DNA from: Legionella gratiana | GTDB taxonomy: Bacteria; Pseudomonadota; Gammaproteobacteria; Legionellales; Legionellaceae | Direction: 5' to 3' | Length of the DNA: 52,774 nucleotides | NCBI RefSeq assembly: GCF_001467695.1 | Contig: NZ_LNYE01000029.1 | Coordinates: forward strand, 7,118-59,891 | Shown here: positions 23,662 through 33,323 of the stretch, piece by piece | Layout: each line of letters opens with the position of its first letter | Numbering within the stretch: position 1 is the first letter of the stretch | The notes under the pieces: model-generated | Told to the model about the DNA's origin: nothing | What the model saw: the letters and a program-made list of their open reading frames with translations, nothing else | Database searches by the model: none | Position numbers and translations under genes: made by a program

Positions 23662-25818
23662 TTATGCCAAGCTAACTACATTGTTCTTTATTGACCTGCG
23701 TAGCCAGCTGTATCGTTTAGCAATTTTTTCAACTTTAGGCTTAATCTGACGCCCAACCCCTTCAATGCCTAACTTGCTATGATTCGCCAAGTCATTAAAA
23801 TCACTGAATTGTCTAGGGTTTGACGACTGCTCACCTGGTGCAAAGGTCGGTATAACAATAAAGCCATTGACAGCATCGGCGGCTTCACCAGCTTTTTCTT
23901 TGCCGGGGTTTATACCTTTTGATTGTTCTAGGTGCTTGTCATCATCAGCAGCCATGATAATCGGGGTATGGGGATATTTTTCATGTATTGCCTTTGCCAC
24001 CGATTTAAGATTTCCTGCATCAAAGGCAGAAACAACCGCTGGCAGATCAGTGGCCTCTTTTATCGTTGCTGCTGTTGCGTAATCCTCAGTAATAACAATG
24101 ACAGGTGAGTCAGCAAGCTTTTCTATGCTACCACCTAATACATGAAAGCAACCTTCCTTTCTGGAGTCTTTGGCAAAATTTTTAGTGCCGTCATCGCCGA
24201 TATATTGAATACTCCAGATTTTGCCATCAATATCCATTGCTGGAATGCAGGTCATTTTGTGAGCAGGGCTAGTGTAAACACCAGGGTGAACCTGAATACC
24301 TTTTGATTTCATGTATAGGGTTTGTTCGGTTGCCTCTTTCATTTTAGATAGCCTAAGCTTTAGTTTGAGTGCGGTACTTTCATGCTTTTCATCAAGCTCA
24401 AGCTCCCGATTTTTCTGATTTTCAAGCGCTTGGGCTTTAAGGGCTGATTTTTGCTCATCGGTTAATACATAACCTTTGCATTTCCATTTTAATTCTCTAC
24501 CTGTACGGTTATTTTTGATATAGCCAGCGGGAATACCATCTAAATGAGCCACATAAAATCCAGCTTTTTCACCATGCTTATCATCATGCATTTGTATACG
24601 ATGGGGTTTGTCATCCATGATGGGGTGATCGCCTGTTACTATGGCGCCTAAGCTGATTAATGCTTCTTTAAATTCATCAGTAGGTGATAGGGCTTTATCT
24701 TCTGGTGAAATTTGGTTTTCCGGAAGCCATTTTTTGATTTTTTCAACAGAGACACATGGGTTTGCATACCAGCATTTTTGTTCTTTATCCCAGGCAATGC
24801 CAGGTGTGCCATCGGCTAGCTTACCTGCCATAGATTTTGCTTTGTCTTTTTCTTTGTATGGGATGCTAAGCCAGATTTTCTCAGATATGGATTGTTCATC
24901 CCTGATTTTAATGGACTGCTCAAGATTTAAGTCTTGAACCTGTTCCAATGCGCATATGTGATTAACAATTTTTTCAGCATCAGCTGATGCTCTGAATATT
25001 TCCAGTGAGTCATCTTCTAAAACCCGTATCCATGATTTGATATAAGCGGTGTGTTGAGAGGGGGCATGACCTATACCAAGTTCGGCACCTAAAAGCATAC
25101 TGGCGATTTCAGCGCGCAGTTCTTCTTTGGCATAGGATTCAGACCCGAAAGGGTTTCCTAAATCCCTGTTAAGCCTGGAAGGATGACCGCTCCAATGCCC
25201 TAGTTCATGCAGGGCAGTAGCATAATAGTTCGCTGCGGATTTAAATTGCTCTTTTGGTGGAAGATGGATGCTATCCGTTGATAATCTGTAAAAAGCTCTA
25301 TCCGCCTCAGAATGAATAATGGTAGCACCAGAGTTATGCAATAGTTTTTCTGCTCTTTCAATTAAGGACCAGTCCGGCTCTTTTGGAATGAGTTCAGGCA
25401 TATTATCAATTTGAGATGCATGAAATACCGTTGCATAAAACACCTTGGGTCGTTCAAGATTCACCTGCACTTTTAATGAATTACCTTGCGCATCGAGTAC
25501 AGGGTTACCAGCATCATCATGTTTGGTTTGTTCTTCATGAAATTTCCAATATTGGATTGTGGTTCCTTTTTCTCCCTTACGAACCTGAGCATCCATGCTT
25601 TGTGCTTGTTTGTAGGTTAACCAGCGGTTGTCATCACTTTGGTTCAGCATTAAGTACAATGCATTAATCCCGCGATAACGTTTACCTGTTATCGGATTAT
25701 AAGGAACTTGACCATTACCTGTGCCTGGTTCCCATGGTTTTAGCCAAGGTGCTGTTCCTGCTTTCAGGCTTTCAATAATTTGATTGGCAACGACTTGATG
25801 GTAAGGCATTTTAGTCAT
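23662..25818 (-). CDS. traC: TraC-like ArdC/Toprim DNA primase protein
   Basis: This protein of about 718 residues combines an N-terminal ArdC-type ssDNA-binding domain (YHQVVANQIIESLKAGTAPW), a zincin-like motif ALHELGHWSGHPSRL (HExxH), a middle region with a DUF5710-like FSIPYKEKDKAK segment, and a C-terminal Toprim domain (VIVITEDYATAATI, IIMAADDDKH). In IncP plasmids TraC is a primase moved into the recipient to prime the complementary strand. The start is the ATG at 25818 (MTKMPYHQ), which overlaps the small upstream ORF; the longer frame to 25863 would invade that ORF. It is last in the traG-F-D-C direction. Confidence 0.85.
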   Translation of the reverse strand: MTKMPYHQVVANQIIESLKAGTAPWLKPWEPGTGNGQVPYNPITGKRYRGINALYLMLNQSDDNRWLTYKQAQSMDAQVRKGEKGTTIQYWKFHEEQTKHDDAGNPVLDAQGNSLKVQVNLERPKVFYATVFHASQIDNMPELIPKEPDWSLIERAEKLLHNSGATIIHSEADRAFYRLSTDSIHLPPKEQFKSAANYYATALHELGHWSGHPSRLNRDLGNPFGSESYAKEELRAEIASMLLGAELGIGHAPSQHTAYIKSWIRVLEDDSLEIFRASADAEKIVNHICALEQVQDLNLEQSIKIRDEQSISEKIWLSIPYKEKDKAKSMAGKLADGTPGIAWDKEQKCWYANPCVSVEKIKKWLPENQISPEDKALSPTDEFKEALISLGAIVTGDHPIMDDKPHRIQMHDDKHGEKAGFYVAHLDGIPAGYIKNNRTGRELKWKCKGYVLTDEQKSALKAQALENQKNRELELDEKHESTALKLKLRLSKMKEATEQTLYMKSKGIQVHPGVYTSPAHKMTCIPAMDIDGKIWSIQYIGDDGTKNFAKDSRKEGCFHVLGGSIEKLADSPVIVITEDYATAATIKEATDLPAVVSAFDAGNLKSVAKAIHEKYPHTPIIMAADDDKHLEQSKGINPGKEKAGEAADAVNGFIVIPTFAPGEQSSNPRQFSDFNDLANHSKLGIEGVGRQIKPKVEKIAKRYSWLRRSIKNNVVSLA

Positions 25819-25975
25819 AAATGGCCTCCATCGCATCTTCTTCATTGAGTGCATCTTCAACAAAAGCTCCCATGAGGTCAGCTTCTATCGGGCTGACTTC
25901 GACAAGAAAGCCAGGGATTACTAAATCTTCGAATTTTTCTGAAATCACATCCATTAACTCGATTTCGTGACTCAT
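25811..25975 (-). CDS. TraD-like small acidic protein
   Basis: A 54-codon ORF begins with ATG at 25975, in an ATGA overlap with the traF stop, and its TAA is overlapped by 8 bases by the traC start. The product (MSHEIELMDVISEKF at the N-terminus, EDALNEEDAMEAIYD at the C-terminus) is strongly acidic. Tight coupling on both sides says it is translated. In RK2 traE and traD lie between traF and traC, so a TraD-like role is possible; I base that on position only. Confidence 0.6.
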   Translation of the reverse strand: MSHEIELMDVISEKFEDLVIPGFLVEVSPIEADLMGAFVEDALNEEDAMEAIYD

Positions 25976-26517
25976 GTGGTTTTCTCCCGTTTATTAATTA
26001 CCCATATGGGTGTGATCATTCCCTTGATTTGTCTTGTGTGAACAAGACCATAATATCGACCATCGAATGACCATTCGCTTTGACTGGTCATGGTCATCAC
26101 TTCATTTTCTTTAAGCGGATAATCTAAGATCCTCCATTGAGGTAATGTTCGGTTAATTCCATCTTTTAACTTTGGTTTTGAAAAGGGAAGCAACGTTTGA
26201 TTTACCAAGACCCCTTCAGGTGTCACAGAAAGAATATCGCCAGATACCGCGACCACTTTTTTCATTAAATAACCATATCCACCACAATTAAGACCATGGT
26301 CTAAATAGCCTCTGTTCTTGGCTAACCTAAACGACTTCCTGTCATCAGGACAAAAAATTACATAAGCATTTTTGAGAGACTCTGCACTGGTGATGCGATA
26401 TAAGCCTATAGGAATGGATTCAGTCAGGTTTATCCTAAAATCCATAGCATGGAACAGTGCGCCTAAAGTAATAAGACTTATCAAAAAAATAGAGATGAAG
26501 ACGGACAATTTTTTCAT
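25972..26517 (-). CDS. traF: TraF, S26 peptidase for pilin maturation
   Basis: The 181-residue protein has an N-terminal membrane segment (VFISIFLISLITLGALFHAM) and the S26 signature ESIPIGLYRI with the catalytic Ser. YLMKKVVAVSGD carries the Lys of the dyad. Unlike chromosomal leader peptidases, IncP TraF processes the TrbC prepilin and joins its ends to form the cyclic pilin. It overlaps traG by 4 bases upstream. The catalytic residues are present, so it should be active. Confidence 0.88.
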   Translation of the reverse strand: MKKLSVFISIFLISLITLGALFHAMDFRINLTESIPIGLYRITSAESLKNAYVIFCPDDRKSFRLAKNRGYLDHGLNCGGYGYLMKKVVAVSGDILSVTPEGVLVNQTLLPFSKPKLKDGINRTLPQWRILDYPLKENEVMTMTSQSEWSFDGRYYGLVHTRQIKGMITPIWVINKREKTT

Positions 26518-28403
26518 AACTTGATGATCTCATCGTCACTTAAACGAGCACGCAAAATATCTGAGTGTACTGGTGCCTCGACAGATGCTCTGGCTAAGAA
26601 AACCGGATCGTTAAAATAAAGCGGCTGTTTCCCATAAATCGCGGGAAAACCAGCGACATAAACCACCATATCACCAGCCTCTCGTATCAAACCATCGGCA
26701 TCTTTTTTCGGTCCTGGCATACGCAAACACTCATCAACGGTTAAGAGAGGTCTTGATACTTCCTGCACGGTTTTGGAGATTTGATTTAAAAAGGTTGATA
26801 AGCGTTTGCCGCTGGTGGTGATGTGTTCTTTAACAATCGTCGTTTGACCTGTCAGCTTAGAAAGATGTTCTGCTGTTTCAACTCGGTTAGGTGGATAAGC
26901 ATTTTGAATATGGCAATTAGACGTGATGGTTTCATCAGGACCATAACCACGTTCACGGCTTTTGAGCTGATTAATGTCCTGACAAATTAAGTAAAACTTT
27001 AAACCATAACCCGCAACAAACGCTAATGACTCTTGCAGAATATCGAGTTTTCCAAGACTTGGAAACTCATCGATCATGCAAAGCAATCGATGCTTATACG
27101 TTTTTTTCGTTCTGACATAAGATAAACCTTTGTCATCAGATAAACGCTCAAACTCCATTTTGTCAGCCAATAACCTCACTATCATATTAATCATGACCCT
27201 AACCAGAGGCTGAAGCCTTGCTTTGTCATTGGGTTGAGTAACGATATAAAGGCTTACAGGACTTTCATGGTTCATCAAATCACGGATGCAAAAATCAGAG
27301 GCGGAGACATTATGTGCTACTACCGGATCGCGGTATAACGCCAGATAAGATTTTAAGGTGGATAACACAGAACCAGCTTCTTCTTCGGGACGGTCTATCA
27401 TGTCACGGGCAGAGGCAGAAATAACAGGATGGGTTTTGCCTTCAATATGCGGGTATTGGGTCATTTCAATGAGTAGATCAGCAATATTAATATTGGGATC
27501 AACCAGCATACGATCAATGTTGGGAAATGTGGCGGGTTCCCCCTGGTTGTTCAATTTGTAAATCGCATGCAGAATAAAACCAACCAAAAGGGCTTGCGAT
27601 GTTTTCTGCCAGTGCGTTTCTAACCCTTTGCCATCAGGATCAACCACAAGCGTTGCCAAATTTTGTACGTCACCCACCTCTGATTCTGTACCTACTCTGA
27701 TTTCATCAAGCGGATTCCAACGGGCTGAGCCAGTTAATGTTGCTGGTTCAAAGCGAATCACTTTATTGTTGGCATGCTTTTGTCTCCAGCCGGAAGTCAT
27801 TGCCCAAAGCTCACCTTTTAAATCGGTAATAACACAGGAATGCTTCCACGATAAAAGGGTTGGAATCACAAGACCAACCCCCTTTCCCGAGCGCGTTGGC
27901 GCATAGGTTAAAACATGCTCCGGTCCATTATGGCGCAAATAGTGAATCTCTCCCTGCTGATCTTCAATAGCTCCAACATAAACACCTTCCTCTTGGGAAA
28001 GCAAACCAGCATCGTTTAAATCATCCATATTCGCCCATCGGGCTGACCCATGAAGGTATTCGCTGATGTTTTCTTTTTTTAAATGGCGACTCACGAACAT
28101 CAGCATCATTAAAAAAAGACAGTTACTCATCACCACCATGCCAAATGCGGCATTAAAATATTCGGGATGGTAATGAAGATAGTTCATGCCCCACCAAAGC
28201 AGTTGCCAGGGTAGATAAACATGCCCAAAGGATAAGCCTAAACTGTCGTGATAATGAAACTTATAAGCCACATATTGTGTGCCAATTTCTAGACTGATTA
28301 AAAACCCCAGAATGATCATTCCAATGAGTCGTATGGTTTTCTTTTTATCTTGTTTTTGCCTTACCTGTGGGCCAATAGATTTATTAGGCTTATTCAGATT
28401 CAT
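26514..28403 (-). CDS. traG: TraG, VirD4-type coupling protein
   Basis: The 629-residue protein has two N-terminal membrane segments (about residues 25-50 and 80-105), a P-loop APTRSGKGVGL near residue 170 and Walker B LLCMIDEFPSLG near residue 445, with FYLICQDINQLK following, all typical of VirD4/TraG T4 coupling ATPases. It links TraI-bound DNA to the Trb channel at the inner membrane. Start and stop overlap trbL and traF by 4 bases each, so the trb and tra parts form one transcript. Length and motifs are intact. Confidence 0.93.
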   Translation of the reverse strand: MNLNKPNKSIGPQVRQKQDKKKTIRLIGMIILGFLISLEIGTQYVAYKFHYHDSLGLSFGHVYLPWQLLWWGMNYLHYHPEYFNAAFGMVVMSNCLFLMMLMFVSRHLKKENISEYLHGSARWANMDDLNDAGLLSQEEGVYVGAIEDQQGEIHYLRHNGPEHVLTYAPTRSGKGVGLVIPTLLSWKHSCVITDLKGELWAMTSGWRQKHANNKVIRFEPATLTGSARWNPLDEIRVGTESEVGDVQNLATLVVDPDGKGLETHWQKTSQALLVGFILHAIYKLNNQGEPATFPNIDRMLVDPNINIADLLIEMTQYPHIEGKTHPVISASARDMIDRPEEEAGSVLSTLKSYLALYRDPVVAHNVSASDFCIRDLMNHESPVSLYIVTQPNDKARLQPLVRVMINMIVRLLADKMEFERLSDDKGLSYVRTKKTYKHRLLCMIDEFPSLGKLDILQESLAFVAGYGLKFYLICQDINQLKSRERGYGPDETITSNCHIQNAYPPNRVETAEHLSKLTGQTTIVKEHITTSGKRLSTFLNQISKTVQEVSRPLLTVDECLRMPGPKKDADGLIREAGDMVVYVAGFPAIYGKQPLYFNDPVFLARASVEAPVHSDILRARLSDDEIIKL

Positions 28404-29788
28404 AGGCTGTCTCCGGAAGCTTTGCGATTGACAAAATGGCTGACTTCATCGTCATTTTCTCCAGAGCTAAAGCTTCCTTCTGGGACACCTATGGAGGTAA
28501 TATTTTGAAATGCTGAATCCTGATGTTCCGATAGTGATAAATCATTTTGTGATTCCACCCGTTGATGAATTGCATCGGCAATTTTCCCACCGGTAGTTTC
28601 GGCCACTGTAGCCGCGATTGCCTCCTTTACAGCACTTGCCTTTTCACGAGCCACATCAAATGTCCCTGATGCCAAATACGACCCGAACGAGCCTGCAAAT
28701 TTGGAAGCCTGTCCCATTGCTTGTGCCAAACTGCCTGTTTTAGAACTTACACTCCCCTCTGATGCAGAACTTAAATCACCGGGGCTCATACTTTGGGAAG
28801 CCGCTTTGAATGCCGCATGAAGAGCGGATAATCCTCCTGCACTTTGAGCACTGACAGCTCCTGCGCTGCTGGCCAAAGCGGCACCTGCAATGCTGGCAGC
28901 ACCTAAAGCGCCACCCAAGCCAATACCACCGCTGCCTCCGCTGCCACCACCAGATACAATGTTGGCAAGAACAGGAGGGATTTTATTAATCAATATCAAC
29001 AAAAGAATTGCGACAACGAGCATCACAAACATTTCTTTTAACAGAATATCTTTTGCCATAGCGGCATAATATTGATCGACAAAAGACTTACCGATACCAA
29101 TAATCAAAATCATGGCAAATGCTTGTAATGCAATACCAAGCACCGTTTTGTAGTATTGAATCGCGATATCGCAAGTCCAGCGTCCACCACCAAACCCTAA
29201 TAAGATGATGCCGCCATAGGTTAAAATCCAGGCAGTAATCAGAATAATTAGCATGTTAATACTGACCAGTGCCAAAACGACTAGAATCACTCCTGCAACG
29301 ATCAATCCCACCGTTGTTGCCGCAGGGGACCAGAGGGAGGAGTTATCAATTGCTTTGGAGACAATATCAAAGCCTACGTCAATAATGTCAGAGGGGGAAA
29401 TGTGCGTATCAATGCCGGAAGCCTTAGCTGCGAGTTGTCGCATGGAATCGATGATTGCGGTTGCAATGGCAGGTCCATTGTCTAAAATCCAATAGAAAAA
29501 ACCGACAACCACTAAAAATCGCACTGTTTCAGCCATAAACTCCTGAATATCCGCTCTTCGTAATGACATAAGCCCATAGGTCCATACCATGCTGATTAAT
29601 GCCAGAGACCAAAAAAGGTATCGTGCATAACTTAATATGGTTTGGCTCCATGTAGAGGCTGTAGTGGAAAAACGATACAGAATATTATCCAGCAAATCCC
29701 TGCTGTCCATGCCGCCTTGAGCATGGGCGGACACGCAAAACCCAATTAAAAAGAATACAATTAAATAAGTGATTGTCTTTTTTTTCAT
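28400..29788 (-). CDS. trbL: TrbL, VirB6-like inner membrane protein
   Basis: The chosen start (29788, MKKKTITYL) gives a signal peptide ending SAHAQGG. The body has five or six transmembrane segments (TILSYARYLFWSLALISMVW, VVGFFYWIL, IVAGVILVVLALVSINMLI, and onward to FVMLVVAILLLILINKIP), followed by a Gly/Ser/Ala-rich loop (residues about 290-330) and a hydrophilic C-terminus. This is the TrbL/VirB6 layout, the protein that forms the inner-membrane part of the DNA channel. The longer frame to 29845 would overlap trbK, so I reject it. It lies 4 bases from the trbK stop. Confidence 0.88.
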   Translation of the reverse strand: MKKKTITYLIVFFLIGFCVSAHAQGGMDSRDLLDNILYRFSTTASTWSQTILSYARYLFWSLALISMVWTYGLMSLRRADIQEFMAETVRFLVVVGFFYWILDNGPAIATAIIDSMRQLAAKASGIDTHISPSDIIDVGFDIVSKAIDNSSLWSPAATTVGLIVAGVILVVLALVSINMLIILITAWILTYGGIILLGFGGGRWTCDIAIQYYKTVLGIALQAFAMILIIGIGKSFVDQYYAAMAKDILLKEMFVMLVVAILLLILINKIPPVLANIVSGGGSGGSGGIGLGGALGAASIAGAALASSAGAVSAQSAGGLSALHAAFKAASQSMSPGDLSSASEGSVSSKTGSLAQAMGQASKFAGSFGSYLASGTFDVAREKASAVKEAIAATVAETTGGKIADAIHQRVESQNDLSLSEHQDSAFQNITSIGVPEGSFSSGENDDEVSHFVNRKASGDSL

Positions 29789-29792
29789 AGGA

Positions 29793-30005
29793 TTACCATT
29801 TTGTGCCTGAACTTTTGGAGTAACTTCCGCCTTTAAAACAGGCATCAGCTATTGCCTGCAGCTCATCGGCTGTCCGATTCACTTTTGAACTGTTACACGT
29901 TAATGATGCGAGATGCTTTGCCTTTTTTCTTGCTTTCATTTCAGTGCTGTCACAGCCTGTAAGTAGGAATGCTAAAAGTGCTATGTATAATCCTAATCGT
30001 TTCAT
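29793..30005 (-). CDS. trbK: TrbK-like small lipoprotein, probable entry exclusion
   Basis: The 70-residue protein has a type II signal peptide with lipobox LLTGCDS (Cys18) and a short mature domain with two further cysteines. In RK2, TrbK lies between trbJ and trbL and excludes entry of related plasmids; size, position and lipobox match. Its last residues (GSYSKSSGTKW) closely match those of the neighbouring TrbJ (GSYHKSSGKKW), which is unusual and is discussed as a finding. Confidence 0.8.
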   Translation of the reverse strand: MKRLGLYIALLAFLLTGCDSTEMKARKKAKHLASLTCNSSKVNRTADELQAIADACFKGGSYSKSSGTKW

Positions 30006-30032
30006 TGTTGTCTTCCTCTTGTTATAAATGAG

Positions 30033-30773
30033 TTACCATTTTTTACCTGAGCTTTTATGGTAGCTGCCCGATCTAAAACGTTCATCACCAGCGGTTTGTA
30101 TGGCTTCTTTATTCGCAGCTGCTGCATCTTTTGTGGTTTGTGCGCTTTGTTGCGCTAACAAAAGTCCTCTTATTTGGAGCAATTGGTGGGATTGTTGGCT
30201 TGCCAACTGCGAGGCGGCCTGGAGTGCTTGTTTTTGCCCCTGGGCAGTTTGAGCCTGAGTTTGCAAGGTGCGCAGTTTTACCGAATCATCTTTTAAACTT
30301 TGCTGCTGTTTATCAATTCCCTTGAGCATGGCATCATTGGCCCGTTTTTGAGCAACAGAAGCTGATATTTTACTTTGCCTTATTTTCTGGATTTCTTCGG
30401 GGCTACACTGGTTGCTGCCATTAAAGCAGGGTGTTTTTTGATAGTATTCCTGACTTTGATACCTATCCAGGTAACCTTGAAGGCTACCTGCTTCCTGTTT
30501 GTAATAATCAATCGTATCGGTCGATTCAAGCAGATTATCTATTACCCCATTGGCATTGTCCCACTGAAACGATGTGAGTGATTTGGTGTTATCCAGCATG
30601 TTTTGATATTGCTGAATCTGGTTGTTGTATTGATCAACCTGAGTTTTATACTCTTTAATCTGATTCAGTAGCATTTTTCCATTTTGTACGTAATTGGGTA
30701 AATCAAACACGGGCATATTGGAGCAGGCATTAAATGTCCATAAATAAACAAACAGGATTCGAAGTTTCATCAC
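30033..30773 (-). CDS. trbJ: TrbJ, VirB5-like minor pilus/T4SS protein
   Basis: The 246-residue protein has an N-terminal export signal (MMKLRILFVYLWTFNACS) with a possible lipid-attachment Cys, then a long alpha-helical coiled-coil body rich in Gln (NQIKEYKTQVDQYNNQIQQY, and QAQTAQGQKQALQAASQLA later) as in VirB5/TrbJ proteins. It probably sits at the pilus tip and affects recipient contact. The order trbI-trbJ-trbK-trbL is that of RK2. A second Met at codon 2 is an equal start. Confidence 0.85.
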   Translation of the reverse strand: MMKLRILFVYLWTFNACSNMPVFDLPNYVQNGKMLLNQIKEYKTQVDQYNNQIQQYQNMLDNTKSLTSFQWDNANGVIDNLLESTDTIDYYKQEAGSLQGYLDRYQSQEYYQKTPCFNGSNQCSPEEIQKIRQSKISASVAQKRANDAMLKGIDKQQQSLKDDSVKLRTLQTQAQTAQGQKQALQAASQLASQQSHQLLQIRGLLLAQQSAQTTKDAAAANKEAIQTAGDERFRSGSYHKSSGKKW

Positions 30774-30788
30774 AGTTCCTCTTTTTTG

Positions 30789-32030
30789 TTATCTGAACTG
30801 CCGGTAGGGCTTTCTAAAAGTTAAATCTTTTACGACAATGATGTTGAATCGATAACCCGGACGAATGTTTAGAGTCGGTGCTACATTCAGATTTTTTGCC
30901 ACCAGTTGTGACGTTACTTCGCCTAGCTGTTGACCCAATGCCTGACTTAATACACTGCCCGCTGTAGGGGGGCTAAATCCATACTGATTGGACTGATTAC
31001 TGTTTTGACTGTAACTGATTCCCCCAACGATACCGGACATCAAGAGAGCTGAACCATAAATTCGTAAGTAATGATTATTAATTTGATCACGAAAGCCTGC
31101 GAAACCTGCGCTATCAGCTCCTGGCATGGAGCCAATATCCAAAGCTTTTCCATCTGGAAAAGTAAGGCGTTGCCAGGCTACCAGCACCGAACTCTGACCA
31201 AAGCTCACCTCACTGGAATAAAGACCAAAAATCTTTGTACCTTGTGGGATTAAAAGATACTTACCGGTCGCCGTATCATAAACGTTCTGGGAGACTTGAC
31301 CGATGATTTGCCCAGGCAGTTCAGAAGAAATACCGCTTACCATCACTCCAGGAATAACACTTCCGGCTCTTAACTCGTATTTACTGTTGGGATTCTCGAG
31401 TCGTGAATTTAAATGCCAGCGCATTTCATTTTCCTCACCGCCCAAGGTTTGCGGCATGGGTCTAGCATTTTGTCGTCCCTCGAGCAGTTGAAGTGGCTCT
31501 TTAAAGGAACTGCCGCCATCGACATCGAATGGTGCAACAGAATTGGCTCTGTGTGTATTGATACGTTCTCTGGTATTCAGGTGAGGATTATCAACCATAA
31601 TTGATGTTTTTGCTTTGACCGCTTCTTCAAACGCTTGAGTTTTTTCCTGACGAATTCGTTCCAGCTCCGTATCTGATACATTTTGACTATCCATGTCTTG
31701 TTTTTGAAGGAAGTTTTGCTCCACAGGTAACTCAAGTACTGGCTCATGATTGATGATGAGTGCCTCAGGCATCACACCGGTTTTGTGATTCCCAACGATT
31801 TCACTGGCCAGATTCATGTTATTTTTCTTCTGTCCCGTGACTTTTATGACCTCTGGAGCTTGGTTTTGTGCATTAGCCCTTTTATGGGCAACAAACACGA
31901 TTAACACGACAAAAAGGATCAACACGCCAATGGTTATCACTAAAGGGAGATTATTCACACGCTTGACTCCTGTTGTTTTGAGTTTTTGAGGTGAACTATT
32001 CGGTGATAAAAAATCGATGTTTTGGTTCAT
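30789..32030 (-). CDS. trbI: TrbI, VirB10-like core channel protein
   Basis: From the ATG at 32030 (AAGGAG 7 bases upstream, 4 bases past trbH) the protein has 413 residues. A short cytoplasmic part is followed by one membrane segment (LPLVITIGVLILFVVLIVFV), a variable periplasmic linker, and the VirB10 C-terminal domain with EMRWHLNSR, AGSVIPGVMVSGISSELPGQIIGQV and PGYRFNIIVVKDL at the end. VirB10 spans both membranes and couples ATPase energy to channel opening. A longer frame to 32090 runs into trbH and is less likely. Confidence 0.92.
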   Translation of the reverse strand: MNQNIDFLSPNSSPQKLKTTGVKRVNNLPLVITIGVLILFVVLIVFVAHKRANAQNQAPEVIKVTGQKKNNMNLASEIVGNHKTGVMPEALIINHEPVLELPVEQNFLQKQDMDSQNVSDTELERIRQEKTQAFEEAVKAKTSIMVDNPHLNTRERINTHRANSVAPFDVDGGSSFKEPLQLLEGRQNARPMPQTLGGEENEMRWHLNSRLENPNSKYELRAGSVIPGVMVSGISSELPGQIIGQVSQNVYDTATGKYLLIPQGTKIFGLYSSEVSFGQSSVLVAWQRLTFPDGKALDIGSMPGADSAGFAGFRDQINNHYLRIYGSALLMSGIVGGISYSQNSNQSNQYGFSPPTAGSVLSQALGQQLGEVTSQLVAKNLNVAPTLNIRPGYRFNIIVVKDLTFRKPYRQFR

Positions 32031-32034
32031 TTTG

Positions 32035-32454
32035 TTACTCCTTGTGTGACCATGGGCTGGCTGGAGCGATTTGTTCTTTAGTTTTGACATAGACTCTGCT
32101 TAATGTTTGCGAGCCGACATACAGACTGACTCGATAAAAAGAGCCTTTTCGAACCTCATCTACCACATAAAACAAATTTGCTTTTTGTCTTAGTTGGACG
32201 CTTTCAATCACCCCGTAGCCTTTGTTTCGCATTTCATGAATCAAATTAATGCCGAAGCCATCATTGACTTTTGGGCTGATATAAAAAGTATTTTGCGCTG
32301 GCGGATAAATATGTGTGAGTTGTGACGCGGCATCTTTAGCCAAATAAATATCTTTACTCTGAGAGGCAACTGTAAAATTTCCATACTGCATGCTTGCGCA
32401 GCTCGACAAAACAATTACCAACAATAAAACACTTAATTTCCTCATCTCTAGCAC
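32035..32454 (-). CDS. trbH: TrbH-like lipoprotein
   Basis: The 139-residue protein has a signal peptide with the lipobox VLSSCAS (Cys19) and a small mature domain (NTFYISPKVNDGFGINLIHEMRNKGY). It lies between trbG and trbI where RK2 has trbH, and where VirB systems have VirB7-type lipoproteins that anchor the outer-membrane core to VirB9. The stop of trbG overlaps its start by 7 bases. Position and lipobox are the main evidence. Confidence 0.8.
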   Translation of the reverse strand: MLEMRKLSVLLLVIVLSSCASMQYGNFTVASQSKDIYLAKDAASQLTHIYPPAQNTFYISPKVNDGFGINLIHEMRNKGYGVIESVQLRQKANLFYVVDEVRKGSFYRVSLYVGSQTLSRVYVKTKEQIAPASPWSHKE

Positions 32455-33323
32455 CTCGTAATGGTAATTTTTTCTTGAGAAGAGCCACTTCCGATAATCA
32501 GTATTGCCTTGTCGAACACACTATCAACAATATATCGGCAGCCCTGCAGGCGATAATTGACCATCACCGATTCTGGTTTTTTAAACAAACCACCATTTCT
32601 TAAGACCAGTAGTGCAGGAGCTTCGCTTTCAGACATGCTTCCAGGCATTTCAATAATGGTTTTCACACCATTGTTATAAACCCGAACCGGTTTCAATCGG
32701 AAATTGCCTTGTATCCTGTAATTGAAATTAAGATCGCCTAAATATTCGTTGGTTTCTGTGAAGGTATTGGCTTTTCGCCTTTCTGCTTGCATGTGCTGAA
32801 TCAAACGCCATTTTGCTTTTACATCATCTGGATAAGTAAAAGAGACATAGGGCATAAAATCGTTTTGATCGGACTTCAACCTAAAATGATAGGTTCTTCT
32901 GTCTGTAGTAACGACTAGAGAAGTATCTAGCCCAACATCTTTGGGTTTAATTAACAAGTGAATTTGTTGCTCCATACCTGAACCCGTAATAGAAGGCTCA
33001 ACGAGAAAACGTGGATCGCCGACATTCATATCGTTAAGCTGCTCACCAGACTGCAACGCAATGTCGCAAACCTGTAATGGTGCGCATACCACCCTGATTT
33101 GACCTGAACCATAAACAAAACTAATTGCGCCATCGGAAGAGTGGAATGGTTTGCTGGTTTTGTCACCTTTCTGCCATTCTTCTGCAATGCTTAAAGCCTG
33201 CTTTTCCTGATTCGTGAGTACCGGAATGGTTTTGGAAAAATAAAAATTAGCAAGCTCTGTGTTGTCCACAGCAAAGCTTGTCAAAGGGAGTACTAAACTG
33301 AAGGTAAGAATTATTTTTTTCAT
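32448..33323 (-). CDS. trbG: TrbG, VirB9-like outer core protein
   Basis: The 291-residue protein has a clear signal peptide (MKKIILTFSLVLPLTSFA) and the VirB9 two-domain layout: an N-terminal part with GAISFVYGSGQIRVVCAPLQVCDIAL, and a C-terminal CagX-like domain with YRIQGNFRLKPVRVYNNGVKT, SEAPALLVL and VNYRLQGCRYIVDSVFD. It forms the outer-membrane complex with TrbH and TrbI. It overlaps trbF by 4 bases. Complete and normal in length. Confidence 0.92.
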   Translation of the reverse strand: MKKIILTFSLVLPLTSFAVDNTELANFYFSKTIPVLTNQEKQALSIAEEWQKGDKTSKPFHSSDGAISFVYGSGQIRVVCAPLQVCDIALQSGEQLNDMNVGDPRFLVEPSITGSGMEQQIHLLIKPKDVGLDTSLVVTTDRRTYHFRLKSDQNDFMPYVSFTYPDDVKAKWRLIQHMQAERRKANTFTETNEYLGDLNFNYRIQGNFRLKPVRVYNNGVKTIIEMPGSMSESEAPALLVLRNGGLFKKPESVMVNYRLQGCRYIVDSVFDKAILIIGSGSSQEKITITRC

